A stretch of DNA of 64,000 bases, taken from NCBI GenBank assembly GCA_030762935.1, contig CM060900.1, positions 291,524,236-291,588,235 on the forward strand. Direction: 5' to 3'. The translations under genes were made by a program, and so were the position numbers. This DNA is from Hymenopus coronatus. Taxonomy: Eukaryota; Arthropoda; Insecta; Mantodea; Hymenopodidae. Of the stretch, positions 21,831 through 32,207 are shown in pieces. The notes under the pieces are model-generated. The model was not told the DNA's origin. It saw only the letters and a list, made by a program, of their open reading frames with translations, and did not search any database. The stretch's first letter is position 1. Every line of letters starts with the position of its first letter.

Positions 21831-22171
21831 CTTTTTTTTTTTTTTTTGCAAGGTGAAAAAAAAATGCCACGATGATAATTATTTTAAAATTTGTGTTTAG
21901 GTAATCACTGAATGAGGATATTGAGGTATGATTGCATGTGGTACCTCGGGAAGTGTGACTATGTGGAAATAAAAACGAACGAAAGGACATATTTTGGTTA
22001 AGAACAATATATTTTATTTTAGCTCAGAAAACTGGACATGTTATAATAAAGTCATTATTAGGATATATGCATCATCCTTAAGTTTAAAAATAGAAGCATA
22101 TGCTCTACATTTTGACGTTAATACACGCTTTCAATCATAATCAAAACTTATTTACAATTTACAAGTATTTT

Positions 22172-22447
22172 CTAGAAAATAGAGTATCCAACCTGTGAGC
22201 CTTTTTTGATCCTTTTAACATAATTAAACTTCATATCCATTCCAAGAAGAATAAATAAAGTTTTGGTACATATTTTGCAGAACCATAAATCCTTTGAACA
22301 GGTCATTTCAGAAATAAATGAATCCTCACACCGAATAGTTTTTATGTTTCCAAAGCTGAAAATGTCCCCCTCTGTAACACATATAATGGCAATGTTTATT
22401 ATCCTCAAGGGGGTTATAATAAGCCAATATTTGTGCTGAAAGCTCAA
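22172..22447 (-). CDS. Uncharacterised 91-residue frame at the cassette end
   Basis: This open frame directly follows the 237-codon frame, in another phase. It contains GDIFSFGNIKTIRCEDSFIS and LWFCKICTKTLFIL, with a CxxC pair. It may be the displaced C-terminus of the preceding protein or a separate small gene. The first residues overlap the AT-rich junction and the true start is unclear. Confidence 0.35.
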   Translation of the reverse strand: MSFQHKYWLIITPLRIINIAIICVTEGDIFSFGNIKTIRCEDSFISEMTCSKDLWFCKICTKTLFILLGMDMKFNYVKRIKKGSQVGYSIF

Positions 22448-22466
22448 TAGGAATTAACTGTTCTAT

Positions 22467-23296
22467 TTAAATATTAAATTCATATGCATTTTCAAGAGCA
22501 TACATGTAATTGTTATAACAGGTGTCTCTGGTAAGATAAGTTATATTTGTGTTTTCAAATAACACATTAGTTGCCATACCTTTTAAAGTTGGAGGATATT
22601 TTACACAAATCTTAAAATTGCAGTTATGCTTGCTGTTACAGTTACAAAAAAGTCTATAAATGCCAATATTTTGCTCTGGTTTCCAACCGTTTACTTTTGT
22701 TATAGGATCATAAATGTATTTGACTAAAAACATTTCTTTCTGAAATGACCCAATCATTACATGTTTAAGAAATCCAATGCTAATGTATCTGAACAAGAAA
22801 TACATGAAATCAACCCAGTTGTCTTTCATAGTTACTTGGTTTTTAAGCAAAATATGTTTTACCTTGACGAAAAAGTTATGTGAATTAGATTCCTGTTTCC
22901 ATACGCAGGTTGAAGTTGGAAGATAAAATATGTTACCATCTTTTGAATAACTACGTACTAACTTGAATACATATTTACGTTCATTTACAACTACAGAATT
23001 ATTTCCGTAAAATAAGAAATTCAACCGTTGTTCCTCTCTGCTCCCTTCCTGTGTAGCCGTGTATAACTTTGCATAATTTGGTAATTGTTCTGTTTTTCCT
23101 GCCACATAGCAAGGACTTCCTTTTCCTAAAGTAGCACATATGTTTTTCCGGCAAAACCAATATAGAATATATGATAACATAGATCAGTATATTTAGGAAA
23201 CCGAACAGGTTCAAAATCTTCGAAGAAATTAGTGATATCAGTATTGCTATGAAGTAGCTGGTACCTTCTAGTCAAGATATTTGAGAATTGGTCCAT
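22467..23296 (-). pseudogene. Uncharacterised cassette protein, two overlapping frames
   Basis: An ATG at 23296 opens a 56-codon frame (ending at 23126) that overlaps a 237-codon frame ending at 22467. The composition and lack of a second start suggest one gene with a frameshift near 23150. The long frame has aromatic-rich segments (DNWVDFMYFLFRYISIGF) and a Cys/His cluster, FCNCNSKHNCNFKIC, that could bind a metal. Then follow KYPPTLKGMATNVLFENT and a closing NNYMYALENAYEF. I recall similar Cys-rich ends in uncharacterised arthropod proteins but cannot assign a role. Confidence 0.4.
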
Positions 23297-23325
23297 TGTG
23301 TACACAGAAAGAAATCATGCAATTA

Positions 23326-23752
23326 TTAACATTTTCCGGTGCTTCCAAAAGCATTGCAACCTCTTTTAGTTTTTTCTAATTTATTTACATATTTTACTTT
23401 AGGTATATATAGTCTCTCACACATCAATTGAGTAATTTTTTTTTATATTTAAGGATATGCTGTTTTTATTAGAGATATTTATCATTATTACACATACTTC
23501 TCCTGTAAAATTCCTGTATATGCAACCACCTTTTACTTGTAAGCCTAAGAGGGCTAAACTTAACTTTTCAACTACGTGAATGTAAGTATTCACTGGGGGT
23601 TTCGCCGAAATACCTGTTGGAATCTTTAAAATTTGTTGGGAATGTATTTCGAACGCTTTAGGTGAGAATATATCTAAGCCTGCAGATTCTTCCGAGCATC
23701 TCGTAGGGTTTTTAATGGTAGAACTAAGCAACTTGATTTTTAGTGTAGCCAC
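23326..23752 (-). pseudogene. dUTPase-like gene with one frameshift in a poly-A run
   Basis: dUTPases hydrolyse dUTP to dUMP and pyrophosphate, limiting uracil in DNA. Motif I is clear as SAGLDIFSP near residue 24, followed by IPTGISAKP. Motif III appears as GGCIYRNFTGEV. The frame ends in a stop just after an A9 tract at about 23447; in the neighbouring frame the expected motif IV-like (ITQLM) and motif V (RGCNAFGSTG) follow, ending at 23326. Total length, about 143 residues, is normal for the family. The Asp of motif III (normally GGVIDxDYxGE) is Tyr, so activity is doubtful. A splice acceptor, TTTTTTCAG, lies directly before 23754 and no in-frame ATG starts the domain, suggesting an upstream exon. 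Confidence 0.7.
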
Positions 23753-23923
23753 ATCTGAAAAAATAGAGGTAATTGATATGTTCTGGAATTAAATAATCTA
23801 ATAATTATTTGAAGTAAAGTTAATCCAAATAAACCTGAATACATTACGTCTATATGTTCTTGAAAACAATGAGATAGTTTATCTTACTTGTAATGATAGA
23901 AAACTTATATTACATATAGCCTA

Positions 23924-24259
23924 TTATAGTGTTGAAGATATAGAGAAAATGTATCGTTTTTGAAAATATATAACAAGGCTATTATTTGAATTAAAGCCTG
24001 AAAACATAAAAAATAACTTAAGTGATCCAGAATTTATTGAGTCTATATCTTCTTGTTTAAGTGCCCCAAGATACTTTCTTGGCACGAAGACTGCGACTGC
24101 ACCTTCTGTGTCAATTTGAAGTGTCATATTTATTGATTCTCCGTAATTTGTCATCATTATTGATCCACGTGTAATATTGTAAGAGGTATTCATGTCCAAA
24201 CCTCTAATTTCCATCATTTTCGTTTTTTGGATTTGTCTGAATCTGTTTAGAAACTCCAT
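23924..24259 (-). CDS. Uncharacterised 111-residue protein of the cassette
   Basis: The start ATG follows a predicted splice acceptor by one base. The protein begins MEFLNRFRQIQKTKMMEIRG. It has a beta-rich look with YGESINMTLQIDTEGAVAVFVPRKYL followed by LKQEDIDSIN and a final LFFMFSGFNSNNSLVIYF. The VFxPxRYxxxLxxEDIxxIN arrangement resembles small uncharacterised proteins I have seen from arthropod genomes, but no function is known to me. The frame is intact, with no internal stop, unlike most of the window. Confidence 0.45.
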   Translation of the reverse strand: MEFLNRFRQIQKTKMMEIRGLDMNTSYNITRGSIMMTNYGESINMTLQIDTEGAVAVFVPRKYLGALKQEDIDSINSGSLKLFFMFSGFNSNNSLVIYFQKRYIFSISSTL

Positions 24260-24260
24260 T

Positions 24261-24531
24261 CTGCAAAGAAGACATATTTTAATGAATGTCTTTGGTTTTA
24301 AGGTGTGTACTCTGAGTTAACTATGCAGCTTTTGAAGCAAGTAATATAGCGATTTAACTGGCTGGTTGGACAGCAAAATTTATATAAAATTGTGGTTAAC
24401 AACCATTCAAGAGAGCCTTCAGCACAATTTAAATAGTATATTAGTTGCAGATATGCAACCGTCAACAACGTTCGAGAAAGTGTTATTTTAAACACTTTAA
24501 AGAAGATTTTAAAAACATATTGATTGCTTAC
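24261..24531 (-). other. Predicted 271-bp leader intron
   Basis: The donor AAG|GTAAGC (exon ends at 24532) and acceptor TTTGCAG|A (exon resumes at 24260) are both near-consensus. The ATG of the first ORF is one base after the acceptor. The leader exon between promoter and donor has only a short 17-codon frame. Confidence 0.55.
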
Positions 24532-24606
24532 CTTGTTAAGTAGAGAGCTTACGATGTTGCGTTAGGTCTGGCGACGGTGAAAACTGTGGTCGAAGCTGAC
24601 ATTTTC

Positions 24607-24664
24607 TCGCTATTTATACAAGCTGCTGGCTATTTATACAAGCTGATCGTTATTTATACAAGCT
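24607..24664 (-). promoter_or_regulatory. Triple TATA promoter in a 20-bp tandem repeat
   Basis: TATTTATACA occurs at 24611, 24631 and 24651, an exact 20-bp period. On the minus strand each copy reads TATAAATA, a strong TATA box. The proximal one lies about 25-30 bp upstream of a TCAGCT initiator-like site near 24592 and the following leader exon. Confidence 0.6.
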
Positions 24665-24669
24665 GCGTG

Positions 24670-25140
24670 ACTAGAAAGTTGTCTAGCCTCGAAGCGAAAT
24701 GTAGGACAGCAATAAGCAACTTGCGGTGTCAACAGAACGAGGTGTTACCTTTGTGAAAGATAAGTCGTTATACGTGATAGACAGTTGCTATATAACGCGA
24801 TCCTTTTTGAATTACCACCACTAACAAACAAGGCGTGTAAGGAAAATCAACACCAGCAAACCTTAAGCTACACACTAAGTAACATTTGTTTACTTAGTAA
24901 TTAATTTATACATATTTTTATTATATTTTATTTAATATTTTTAGACAATTTTACATCATAAATTTCACATTTGTACCTTTAATTTTCATATTTTGAATTG
25001 AGAAAAAAAAAAAACGATATACAGAGTTACTACAAAAGAAATAGACAACTTCAGCTGCCTGTAAAACAAAACTATTTACGGTAATTTGACGCCGTTTTCA
25101 CTGGTTTGTAGAGGAGTCTTTGAAGTTTACATTGCGAACA
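24670..25140. other. AT-rich spacer without recognisable features
   Basis: No coding motif was found. A poly-A run lies at 25001-25014. It may contain the left border of the neighbouring mariner-related element, whose inverted ends I could not define. Confidence 0.4.
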
Positions 25141-25148
25141 CACAAATG

Positions 25149-26102
25149 TTAAATATGGGCTCCTCCAATCACACGACAACCATCCATGCGATAATCAAGT
25201 TCATCGCAAACCTTTTGTAACATATCTGCATCAACACTTGCTACGGCTTGTCTGATACGTTGTTTCAAGTCGTCTAAATTAAGAGGAAGTGGAGGGACAA
25301 AAACACAGTCTTTCACGAATCCCCATAGAAAAAAGTCACATGGTGTGAGATCAGGGCTCCTTGGTGGCCAAAATGCAAGAGCATTATTGTCGGTTGTAGC
25401 ACGGCCAATCCAACGATGTGGTAGGACTTCATCTACATCGTTGACTGTTTGCTCTGCAAAGAAAAAGAGGCTATACACCGTCGTGTGAGTTACCGCACAA
25501 AACACATTGATTTTAGGAGAGTCCCGCACATGTTGCAATAGAGCCCTCGGAGGTTCAGTTCCCCATATTCGGACATTTCGTGTATTCACTTTTCCACTCA
25601 GGCGGAAAGTTGACTAATCGCTGAAAATGATGCGCTCACAAAAACCAGCATCGTCTTCATCGTGACGCAACATGTCGATGCAAAAGTCACGCCTTATGAC
25701 CTTATCTTCTTCACTCAGAAACTGCAACATCTGTAATCTGTAAGGCATCCTGTGCAGTCGCTTCCGCAAGATTTTCCATACAGTTTGCTGTGGAATTTGT
25801 AATTGCATGCTTGCCCTAGATGTCGATTTCTGTGGGCTTCTTATGTAGGCAGCACGAACACGTTCAACGTTTTTTTCTGAAACTCTTGGTCTTCCCGAGC
25901 TCTTCCCTTTGCACAAACATCCCGTTGTCTCGAATTTTCTATACCAGTCGTAGATTGACTGTCTAATCGGTGGCGTTTTGTGGTAACGTGTTCTAAAATG
26001 TCGTTGGACAATAGTTGCTGATTGCGTTCTAGCAAATTCCAACACGCAATATGCCTTTCCCACAGGATTTTCCGCCATTTCAGCTTCTGCAACAACAAAC
26101 AA
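25149..26102 (-). pseudogene. Mariner-related (DUF4817-type) transposase pseudogene
   Basis: From 26102 the frame encodes an N-terminal helix-turn-helix of the DUF4817 type (KAYCVLEFARTQSATIVQRH, then SIYDWYRKFETTGCLCKGKS and SGRPRVSEKNVERVR), a second DNA-binding region (TSRASMQLQIPQQTVWKIL) and the first catalytic block ending FSD. The next codon is TAG (25615 region) where Glu is expected. After it come STFRLSGKVNTRNVRIWG, the final block WPPRSPDLTPCDFFLWG and GAHI at 25149. Between FFFAEQTV and HRWIGRA some 50 residues are missing, including the QQDGAPPHW-like block with the second catalytic Asp. The element is therefore dead twice over. Apart from these lesions the frame is open, so decay is modest. 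Confidence 0.8.
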
Positions 26103-26195
26103 AACACTACAGCGTTACCAATAGTAACAAACGAAAGTTTGAGAGTTTCTCAACATACCTCCAAAATAATTAGGTTACTATCTCTAATAGTTTCC

Positions 26196-26937
26196 TCCCA
26201 GGGGCCTACTACTACGGTAGGTACGGGTTTGGTGCACCCGGGGGTTCCCGAGCCGCTCACCGCCACTTCACCCTACCCATCGCCATTCACTGTTGCCACG
26301 TCTTGTATACTGTATGTGTTTCTTTCGTTTGTTTACATTTATACCCTCTTCCTCTTCTAGGCTTATGGAACATAGTAGTTTGTAAGGCATTAGGTTTATT
26401 AGCTCCTGTCTCACCAGCAGGGATCTTTCACTATCCCCGTGGTTCCTGTCCCACGGTTCCAGCGCGGCTCCCAATTTGTGTGCTCTACGGAGGTCCCAGG
26501 CCTGAAGGTTGGGTGCACCCTCCCCACTGCCCCTATGTGAAGCCTTAGGTGCGGAGCCCGTCCATACCGTCAAGTACATTCACGTAGCTTGTTAGTAAGC
26601 CCGGCCTGTGCTGGTGTCCCGACGACCGCGTTACGTCGTTGGGATAGTTTCACGGGCCGGACGTGTTACCGCTGACGTTGCCCCGGCGTAATCAACCACA
26701 GGTCCCCTGAATCCGTGCATATGTTCTGTCGCTGCACGGCCTAGAGCGGGGAGCCACAGGCGGTTATTCCTGTGGTGGTAGGGGCTTAAAACCGGGGCGT
26801 GCATGGTGAACGGTATACGCATATGGACCAGCAGTGGTGTTTGGAAGGTAACCCTTGGGTATCGGTCACGGGATGGTTCCCGTGACGGAACAGACCGTGG
26901 AGATTTGGTGTCTTTTCTTCTTTAACCCCCGGATGGC
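26196..26937 (+). other. LINE A 5' untranslated leader
   Basis: GC-rich leader of about 740 bp. The first 45 bp are shared with copies E and G; the rest is not. It should hold the internal promoter that LINEs carry downstream of their start, but no specific element was identified. Confidence 0.6.
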
Positions 26938-28132
26938 ATGCTGACGCCGACGGTTCCGGAAAGGGGTCCTTTCAATATGTCAAACCGCGCACCACCTTCT
27001 TATTTTGACCAGTTTATTGTAATGGCTATGTTAAACGAGACGAAGAAATTTTCAGACATAAGTCCATTCTACGTGCAAAGGGAAGTTGACAGGATCTGCG
27101 GCAAGGTTAAAAACGCGACAAGGCTGCGAGACGGTACGCTACTGGTAGATGTCCACAATAAAGACCAATCCGACAAGCTACTTCGTGCTACTCTGTTGGG
27201 ATCGTACAGCATCAAAGTTTACCCCCCACAAGTCCAGGAACACCTGTAGAGGAGTTGTGACCACCTCTAGCTTAGACGACCTCTCCAATGAAGATATTGC
27301 CACCCATCTTTCAGAACAGCGAGTTCGTCAGGCGTACCGTCTACATGGTAAATGTGAGGGCAAGGAGTGCCCATTGCGTACGATCTTTCTCACGTTCAAG
27401 GGTACTAGTGTTCCGGAGTTCATATACTCTGGTTACGAACGTGCTGCCGTCCGCCCGTATGTGCCGAACCCTATGCGGTGCTTCAAGTGCCAGCGCTTCG
27501 GGCATACCCAGTGTCTGTGCCCGACCCGCAACCTGCGATCGTTGTGGTCTAGCGGCACACGTTGAGACCGTCTGTACGCACGCACCGTGCTGTGTAAACT
27601 GTGAAGGCAGTCATCCGTCTAGCTCTCGACAGTGTCCCATGTACTTGGCAGAGAAAAGTATATAAGAAATACGTGTGATGGAACAACTTACTTTTCCTGA
27701 GGCGAGACGGCGCTTTGAGCAGCTAAAGCCGGCCAACACCACAGGATACTCCTCAGCCGTTCGCCGTAAGCTTGTCCAATCCGTCGGTTTACAGACTGTG
27801 CCTGTCGCGGATGCGTCGACGCAAACTGACTTGTGCGAAGCCGCTCCTTTACGTGCTCAATCATCTGCATCTCAGTGTACAACTTCTGATGCACAGCAGC
27901 AATCTCAACCGTCGACTAACCCATGTGCTCCTAGTTCATCCTTCGCCGGAGATCGTTCCCGTCAACGTAGTAGACCGATGAGCCAACTTCGGCAACGTCC
28001 CGCTCTCGTTCTGCGAACCGAAAGACTTCTTCTGACTCCCGACCACCAGTGGAGTCTGAGGAAGACACGGATTTTACGTTAGTTGGAGCTAAATCTGCTA
28101 AGGTGAGAAAGAAAGAAATTACACCACCTTAA
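26938..28132 (+). pseudogene. LINE A ORF1 (gag-like nucleic-acid-binding protein)
   Basis: ORF1 proteins bind element RNA. The start may be 26938 or the internal Met at 26974 (MSNRAPPSYFDQF). An RRM-like region (FYVQREVDRICGKVKNATRL, LLVDVHNKDQSDKLL) is followed, after a frameshift near 27245, by three zinc knuckles: CFKCQRFGHTQCLC, then CDRCGLAAHVETVC in another frame, then CVNCEGSHPSSSRQC. The frame then continues through EIRVMEQLTFPEARRRFEQ and a Ser/Gln-rich tail to a stop at 28130-28132. At least three frameshifts and one stop (about 27664) are present. The three-knuckle array is typical of Jockey/I-type ORF1. Confidence 0.8.
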
Positions 28133-28145
28133 TTTCTACCTCACC

Positions 28146-31100
28146 ATGGATATAATCCATTGGAATGTCAATAGGATCAGGGCCCGTCTACCAGACCTTC
28201 AACATATAATCAGCAAGCGTTCACCCTCAATCCTCTGTCTCCAGGAAACCCACTTACATCCCCACCATACCCTTCCACTTCGTCATTTTCAATCCTTCAG
28301 ACACGACTTTGTTGGTGGCCAGCGTGCTTGCAACGGTGTTGTTACTCTCGTGGCTCCTACCATCCTTGCCGCCAGTTACACACTCAACACCCCGCTACAA
28401 GCGGTAGCTGTGCGCGTAACATTGCCTTCCATCTCCTTTTCTGTTTGCAATGTCTATTTGCCGCCGCACTATGTGATCTCAGACACTGAGCTTCGGGCAT
28501 TGTTAGCACAAATTCCCCCGCCGCTGATCTTTTTGGGCGATGTCAATGCTTGCAGTGTTCTTTGGGGTTCTTCTGCTGACGATGCTCGAGGTACAATAAT
28601 AGCAGACGTTTGCGACAGGTCCGGTTTATTACTCTTAAACTCCGGTGCACACACATTCTTATCTTCTGCATATGGCACCCTATCCGCCCTAGATGTAACC
28701 TTCTGCAGCTCTGCTTTACTACCCTTCCTGGATTGTTCGGTATTTTCCGATCTTCACGGCAGTGATCATTTCCCCATTGACATTCGTTTTTCGAGACAAT
28801 ATCCATTACCCACTCAACATCCCCGCTGGATTATCTCCAAAACTGATTGGGAAAAGTTTTCCTCTCTGCTCAATCTCAATTCCGATGGCTGTGCCTTCAT
28901 AGAAGACATGGTGGAGTATTTTACTTGCTCGGTTTTGCTCGCCGCAGAATCCAGTATTCCTCGAAGCTCTTCTACCCCTCGGCGTATTCCAGTGCCGTGG
29001 TGGGCCCAAGACTGCAACTTGGCATTAAAGGCACGTAAAAAAGCTCTTCGTCTTTTCCACCTACACCCGACGGCGGAGAACTTTGTTGCTTTCAAACGCG
29101 CCCGGGCTAAGGCGCGCTGTATCGTTCGTAATGCCAAGCGGAATTCGTGGAAAGCATATGCCTCCTCGCTTTCTCGCAGGAGCTCCTCACAGAGAGTGTG
29201 GAGTTCGACGCGCCGCATGACCGGCAAATGTCTCAGGACATACATCCCTGGCCTTACCGTTCACGGCTCCACCTTCACCAGCGAACGGGATGTTGCCGAC
29301 GCCCTAGCCACCTCCTTCGCTGCGGCAAGTGCAACGGGCAATTACGACAGTGCATTTCTTCCCATTAAGGAAGCTGCTGAGAAATTTCGCATTGATTTTA
29401 CTAGTGATTGTAGTGAGCCGTACAATGCACCCTTCACCCTTGCGGAACAACTCATGCTTTACACGCTGCGAGGGACCCTTCTCCTGGTCCCGATGATATT
29501 CACCGACAAATGTTGCTTCACCTCCCACCTGCAGCCGTTACATTCCTTCTGTACCTCTATAACCACATTTGGCGCGAACAGGTTTTCCCGCCTGTGTGGC
29601 GAGAGGGTATTTTCATTCCTATCCCTCGTCCTGGCAAAGTCCGGACCCTCCCATCCTCTTACCGGCCGATTTGCCTCACGAGCGTCGTTTGCAATACCTT
29701 GGAACGCATGATCAGTATTCGGTTTACTTGGTGGTTGGAGGCGAACGAAGTGCTCTGTTCCGAGCAGTGCGGATTTCGTCGCGGTCGTTCAAGCGTTGAT
29801 AACCTGGCGCGTATGGAAGCTTATGTACGGAATGCTTTCCTTCTGAAGCAGCAAGTCGTGAGTGTCTACTTGGCGATATGGTATTCTGCGTAATTTGCAC
29901 AGTTCAGGGTCACGCGGCCATCTGGCCCTATTTCTGTGCAACTTTCTCCAGCTGCGCCGCTTTCGTGTCCGTATTGGCAATACTCTCTCGCGGGAGAAGA
30001 TTCAGGAGAACGGTGTACCCCAAGGTTCCGTTCTTAGTGTTATGCTTTTTGCCGTGGCCATCAACGGCATTACTAGCGTGCTTCGTAGTGGGATATCATC
30101 GTCACTGTATGTGGATGACTTTGCGCTGTACTATCGCTCCTACAGCACTGAACATCTCGAACGACAACTCCAGCTCTCCATAAACTCCATCGCTGGTTGG
30201 GCGCTTCGCAATGATTTTCGTTTTTCCCCTACGAAACTCAGTGCATACACTTCCACCGTCTTCGCGGAGTACACCCTCCTCCTGACCTCCAATTGAACGG
30301 TGTGCCACTGCCTTTCGTTCCGTCCTTGAAGTTCTTAGGTCTCCACCTAGACCGTGAACTTTCTTGGGTACCCCACATCCGATACCTTCGTGCCTCCTCT
30401 GACCGATCGCTGCGGATCCTCAAACTACTTTCTGGTGCGTCGTGGGGCGGCGATCGTTCAGTGATGCTACGTTTGTACCATTCACTCGTTCGCTCAAAAC
30501 TAGACTACGGTTGTTTTATTTACGGCGCAGCGACTGCCTCTAAACTTCGCCTTTTAGACACCGTTCATCATATCGGATTACGTCTTGCTACAGGAGCCTT
30601 CCGCACTAGTCGTGTGGAATGCTTGTATGCCGATGCTGGTGAACCCCCACTGGCAGTGCGTCGCTCATTTTTACTTTGTTCGTATGCTGCTAATTTGTCT
30701 GCGAGCCCCCGCCGTCCTTGTTTTAACCCTGTGTTACGCCCGGATTATTCACACCGCTATCTGAGGAACGCCACTGCTTCACGCCACTGTGGTATTCGGT
30801 TTCGTGAACTGCTCTCCGATAGGGGTCTCAGATTGCCTCCTGTGGAGCGTGTTTTTGTATATCCGGAACCTGCTTGGCAACTGAGGCGTCCCAGTTTCGA
30901 CCTGACCCTCTCCAACCTTGTGAAACGTTCGACCGCTCCGGAGGTATTTCAGCGACTGTTTTACGAACTTTTAAGCAATTACCGGGCATATGCACCGGTA
31001 TTCACTGACGGCTCCCAGCTGACAGGAGCTACAGGCTGTGCCTTTTATTTCAATGAAGTAACACATAATTATCGCCTTGCGGACGCCAGTGCGGATTCAC

Positions 31101-31800
31101 CGCCGAAATGTACGCTATCTTTTACTTTCTAGATTTTATCTCGATTTTAGCGCCTGTTAGTTTTCTTGTTTGCAGCGATTCCTTGAGTGCCCTACAGGCT
31201 CTGCAGCAGTATACTGGCTCCTCATCACTCGTTATGCGTATTCAATCTCGCCTTTCTGAATTGATTGCTTGCAGCTACCAGTTCATCTTCACGTGTGTTC
31301 CAGGTCATGTCGGTGTTGCAGGTAATGAGGTAGCGGATAGGTCTGCCAAGGCTGCCTGCTCCTTGTAGGATTATTCGGAAGCGGCTGTGCCCTCAGGGGA
31401 TGTTTCACTTTACTTTCGCAAGTCTCTTCTTTTAGCTTGGCAGCAATCTTGACAAAACTTAGCAGGTACACAGCTTCGCACACTCAAAGACACGGTACAG
31501 CCATGGCTCACATCTTGCCAGCCAAACCGACCCCGCGAGGTTATCCTTACGCGTCTGCGTATCGGTCACACGCGGCTAACACATGGCTACCTTCTACGCC
31601 CTGAGCCAGCTCCTATATGTCAGACTTGCGATGTTCGTCTGTCTGTGGCACATGTGTTGCTTGATTGTCCGGAATTTCATCGTGAACGGCAAGCCATCGG
31701 CCTGGGTACCTCCTTACCTGCCAGTTTATGCGACGACGCCAATTCCGTCGATATGGTGCTACGCTTTGTTGCCTCTATTGGCCTCAGCAAAGACATCTGA
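28146..31800 (+). pseudogene. LINE A ORF2: endonuclease, RT, RNase H, zinc motif
   Basis: ORF2 starts 13 bp after ORF1. The APE endonuclease looks intact: IIHWNVNRI, ILCLQETHL, IFLGDVNACS and SDLHGSDHFPI. The linker contains WWAQDCNLALKARKKALR. A frameshift near 29475 precedes RT (SPGPDDIHRQ, FPPVWREGIFIPIPRPGK, SSYRPICLTS, EQCGFRRGRSSVDNL). About ten codons around the RT motif A catalytic Asp (FDLEKAYD in relatives) are lost near 29875. NGVPQGSVLS and SSLYVDDFALYY follow. RNase H has FTDGSQLTGATG, AEMYAI, CSDSLSALQAL and VPGHVGVAGNEVADRSAK. The end has RLRIGHTRLTHGYLL and CQTCDVRLSVAHVLLDC, with stop at 31798-31800. Confidence 0.88.
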
Positions 31801-32025
31801 CCTGTTTCATGCGTGTGTGCAATTTTAGCCTTTTTAACTTTTTAGACTCTGACTTTTACCATATGGGACCACTTTTTGTGTGCGTGTTTTTAGTTTTTTA
31901 CCCTTTTAACCTTGTTTGTATCACCCGGGCCTTTTCTCATGTGTGCCTTTGTAAGGGTTTTTAGCACATTTTAACTTTTCTTCTGTAGATTTGTTTTTAA
32001 TGTGTTTTTCTTTTTCTTAACTTCC

Positions 32026-32056
32026 GGCCCAAATGACCTAGTTGTCGACGGGCCCT
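32026..32056 (+). other. LINE A 3'-terminal hairpin
   Basis: GGCCC (32027-32031) and GGGCC (32051-32055) enclose the core ATGACCTAGTTGTCGA. The same core and stem position recur in copies B, C and E. It is followed by an (ACTC)n-like tail at 32060-32086. Confidence 0.65.
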
Positions 32057-32136
32057 TAAACACTACTCACTCACCCACTCACTCTAATAGTTTTGTTTTA
32101 CAGGCCGTTGAATCTGTCTATTTCTTTTGTAGTAAC

Positions 32137-32138
<2 letters not shown>

Positions 32139-32191
<53 letters not shown>

Positions 32192-32207
32192 ATATATATA
32201 TATATAT
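32139..32207. repeat. (TG)n(TATG)n(TA)n microsatellite
   Basis: About 21 TG units, two to three TATG units and about nine TA units in one run. It abuts the RNase H coding start of LINE fragment B. Confidence 0.95.

Larger units (their letters stand above)
22010..24665 (-). other. Virus-like minus-strand gene cassette with dUTPase
   Basis: Four consecutive minus-strand reading frames (24259-23924, 23752-23326, 23296-22467, 22447-22172) sit close together with small gaps. They are preceded by a repeated TATA promoter and a spliced leader, and followed by AATAAA near 22012-22020. The second encodes a dUTPase; the others are unknown. Compact AT-rich genes with a dUTPase suggest an endogenised DNA virus or a large virus-like transposon, but no hallmark capsid, helicase or polymerase gene is present, so the origin is open. 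Confidence 0.5.
26196..32090 (+). mobile_element. LINE copy A: nearly full-length RNase H-type non-LTR retrotransposon
   Basis: About 5.9 kb with 5' leader, ORF1 (three zinc knuckles), ORF2 (APE endonuclease, RT, RNase H, C-terminal CCHC), 3' hairpin and short-repeat tail. This domain set places it in the RNase H-bearing I/Jockey-like group; the clade is not resolved. The first 45 bp or so (to GGGTTTGGTGCACCCGGGGG) match the starts of copies E and G. Frameshifts and a small RT deletion make it defective. Confidence 0.88.

Noticed and set aside
24596..24664. Three 20-bp repeats as a CRISPR-like array
   Set aside because: Repeats are contiguous without spacers, in a eukaryotic context; they are better read as repeated TATA boxes.
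26268..26579. 103-codon minus-strand frame in the LINE A leader
   Set aside because: Antisense to the GC-rich leader; long frames are expected there by composition.
28814..29245. 143-codon minus-strand frame within LINE A
   Set aside because: Shadow of the ORF2 linker coding on the other strand.
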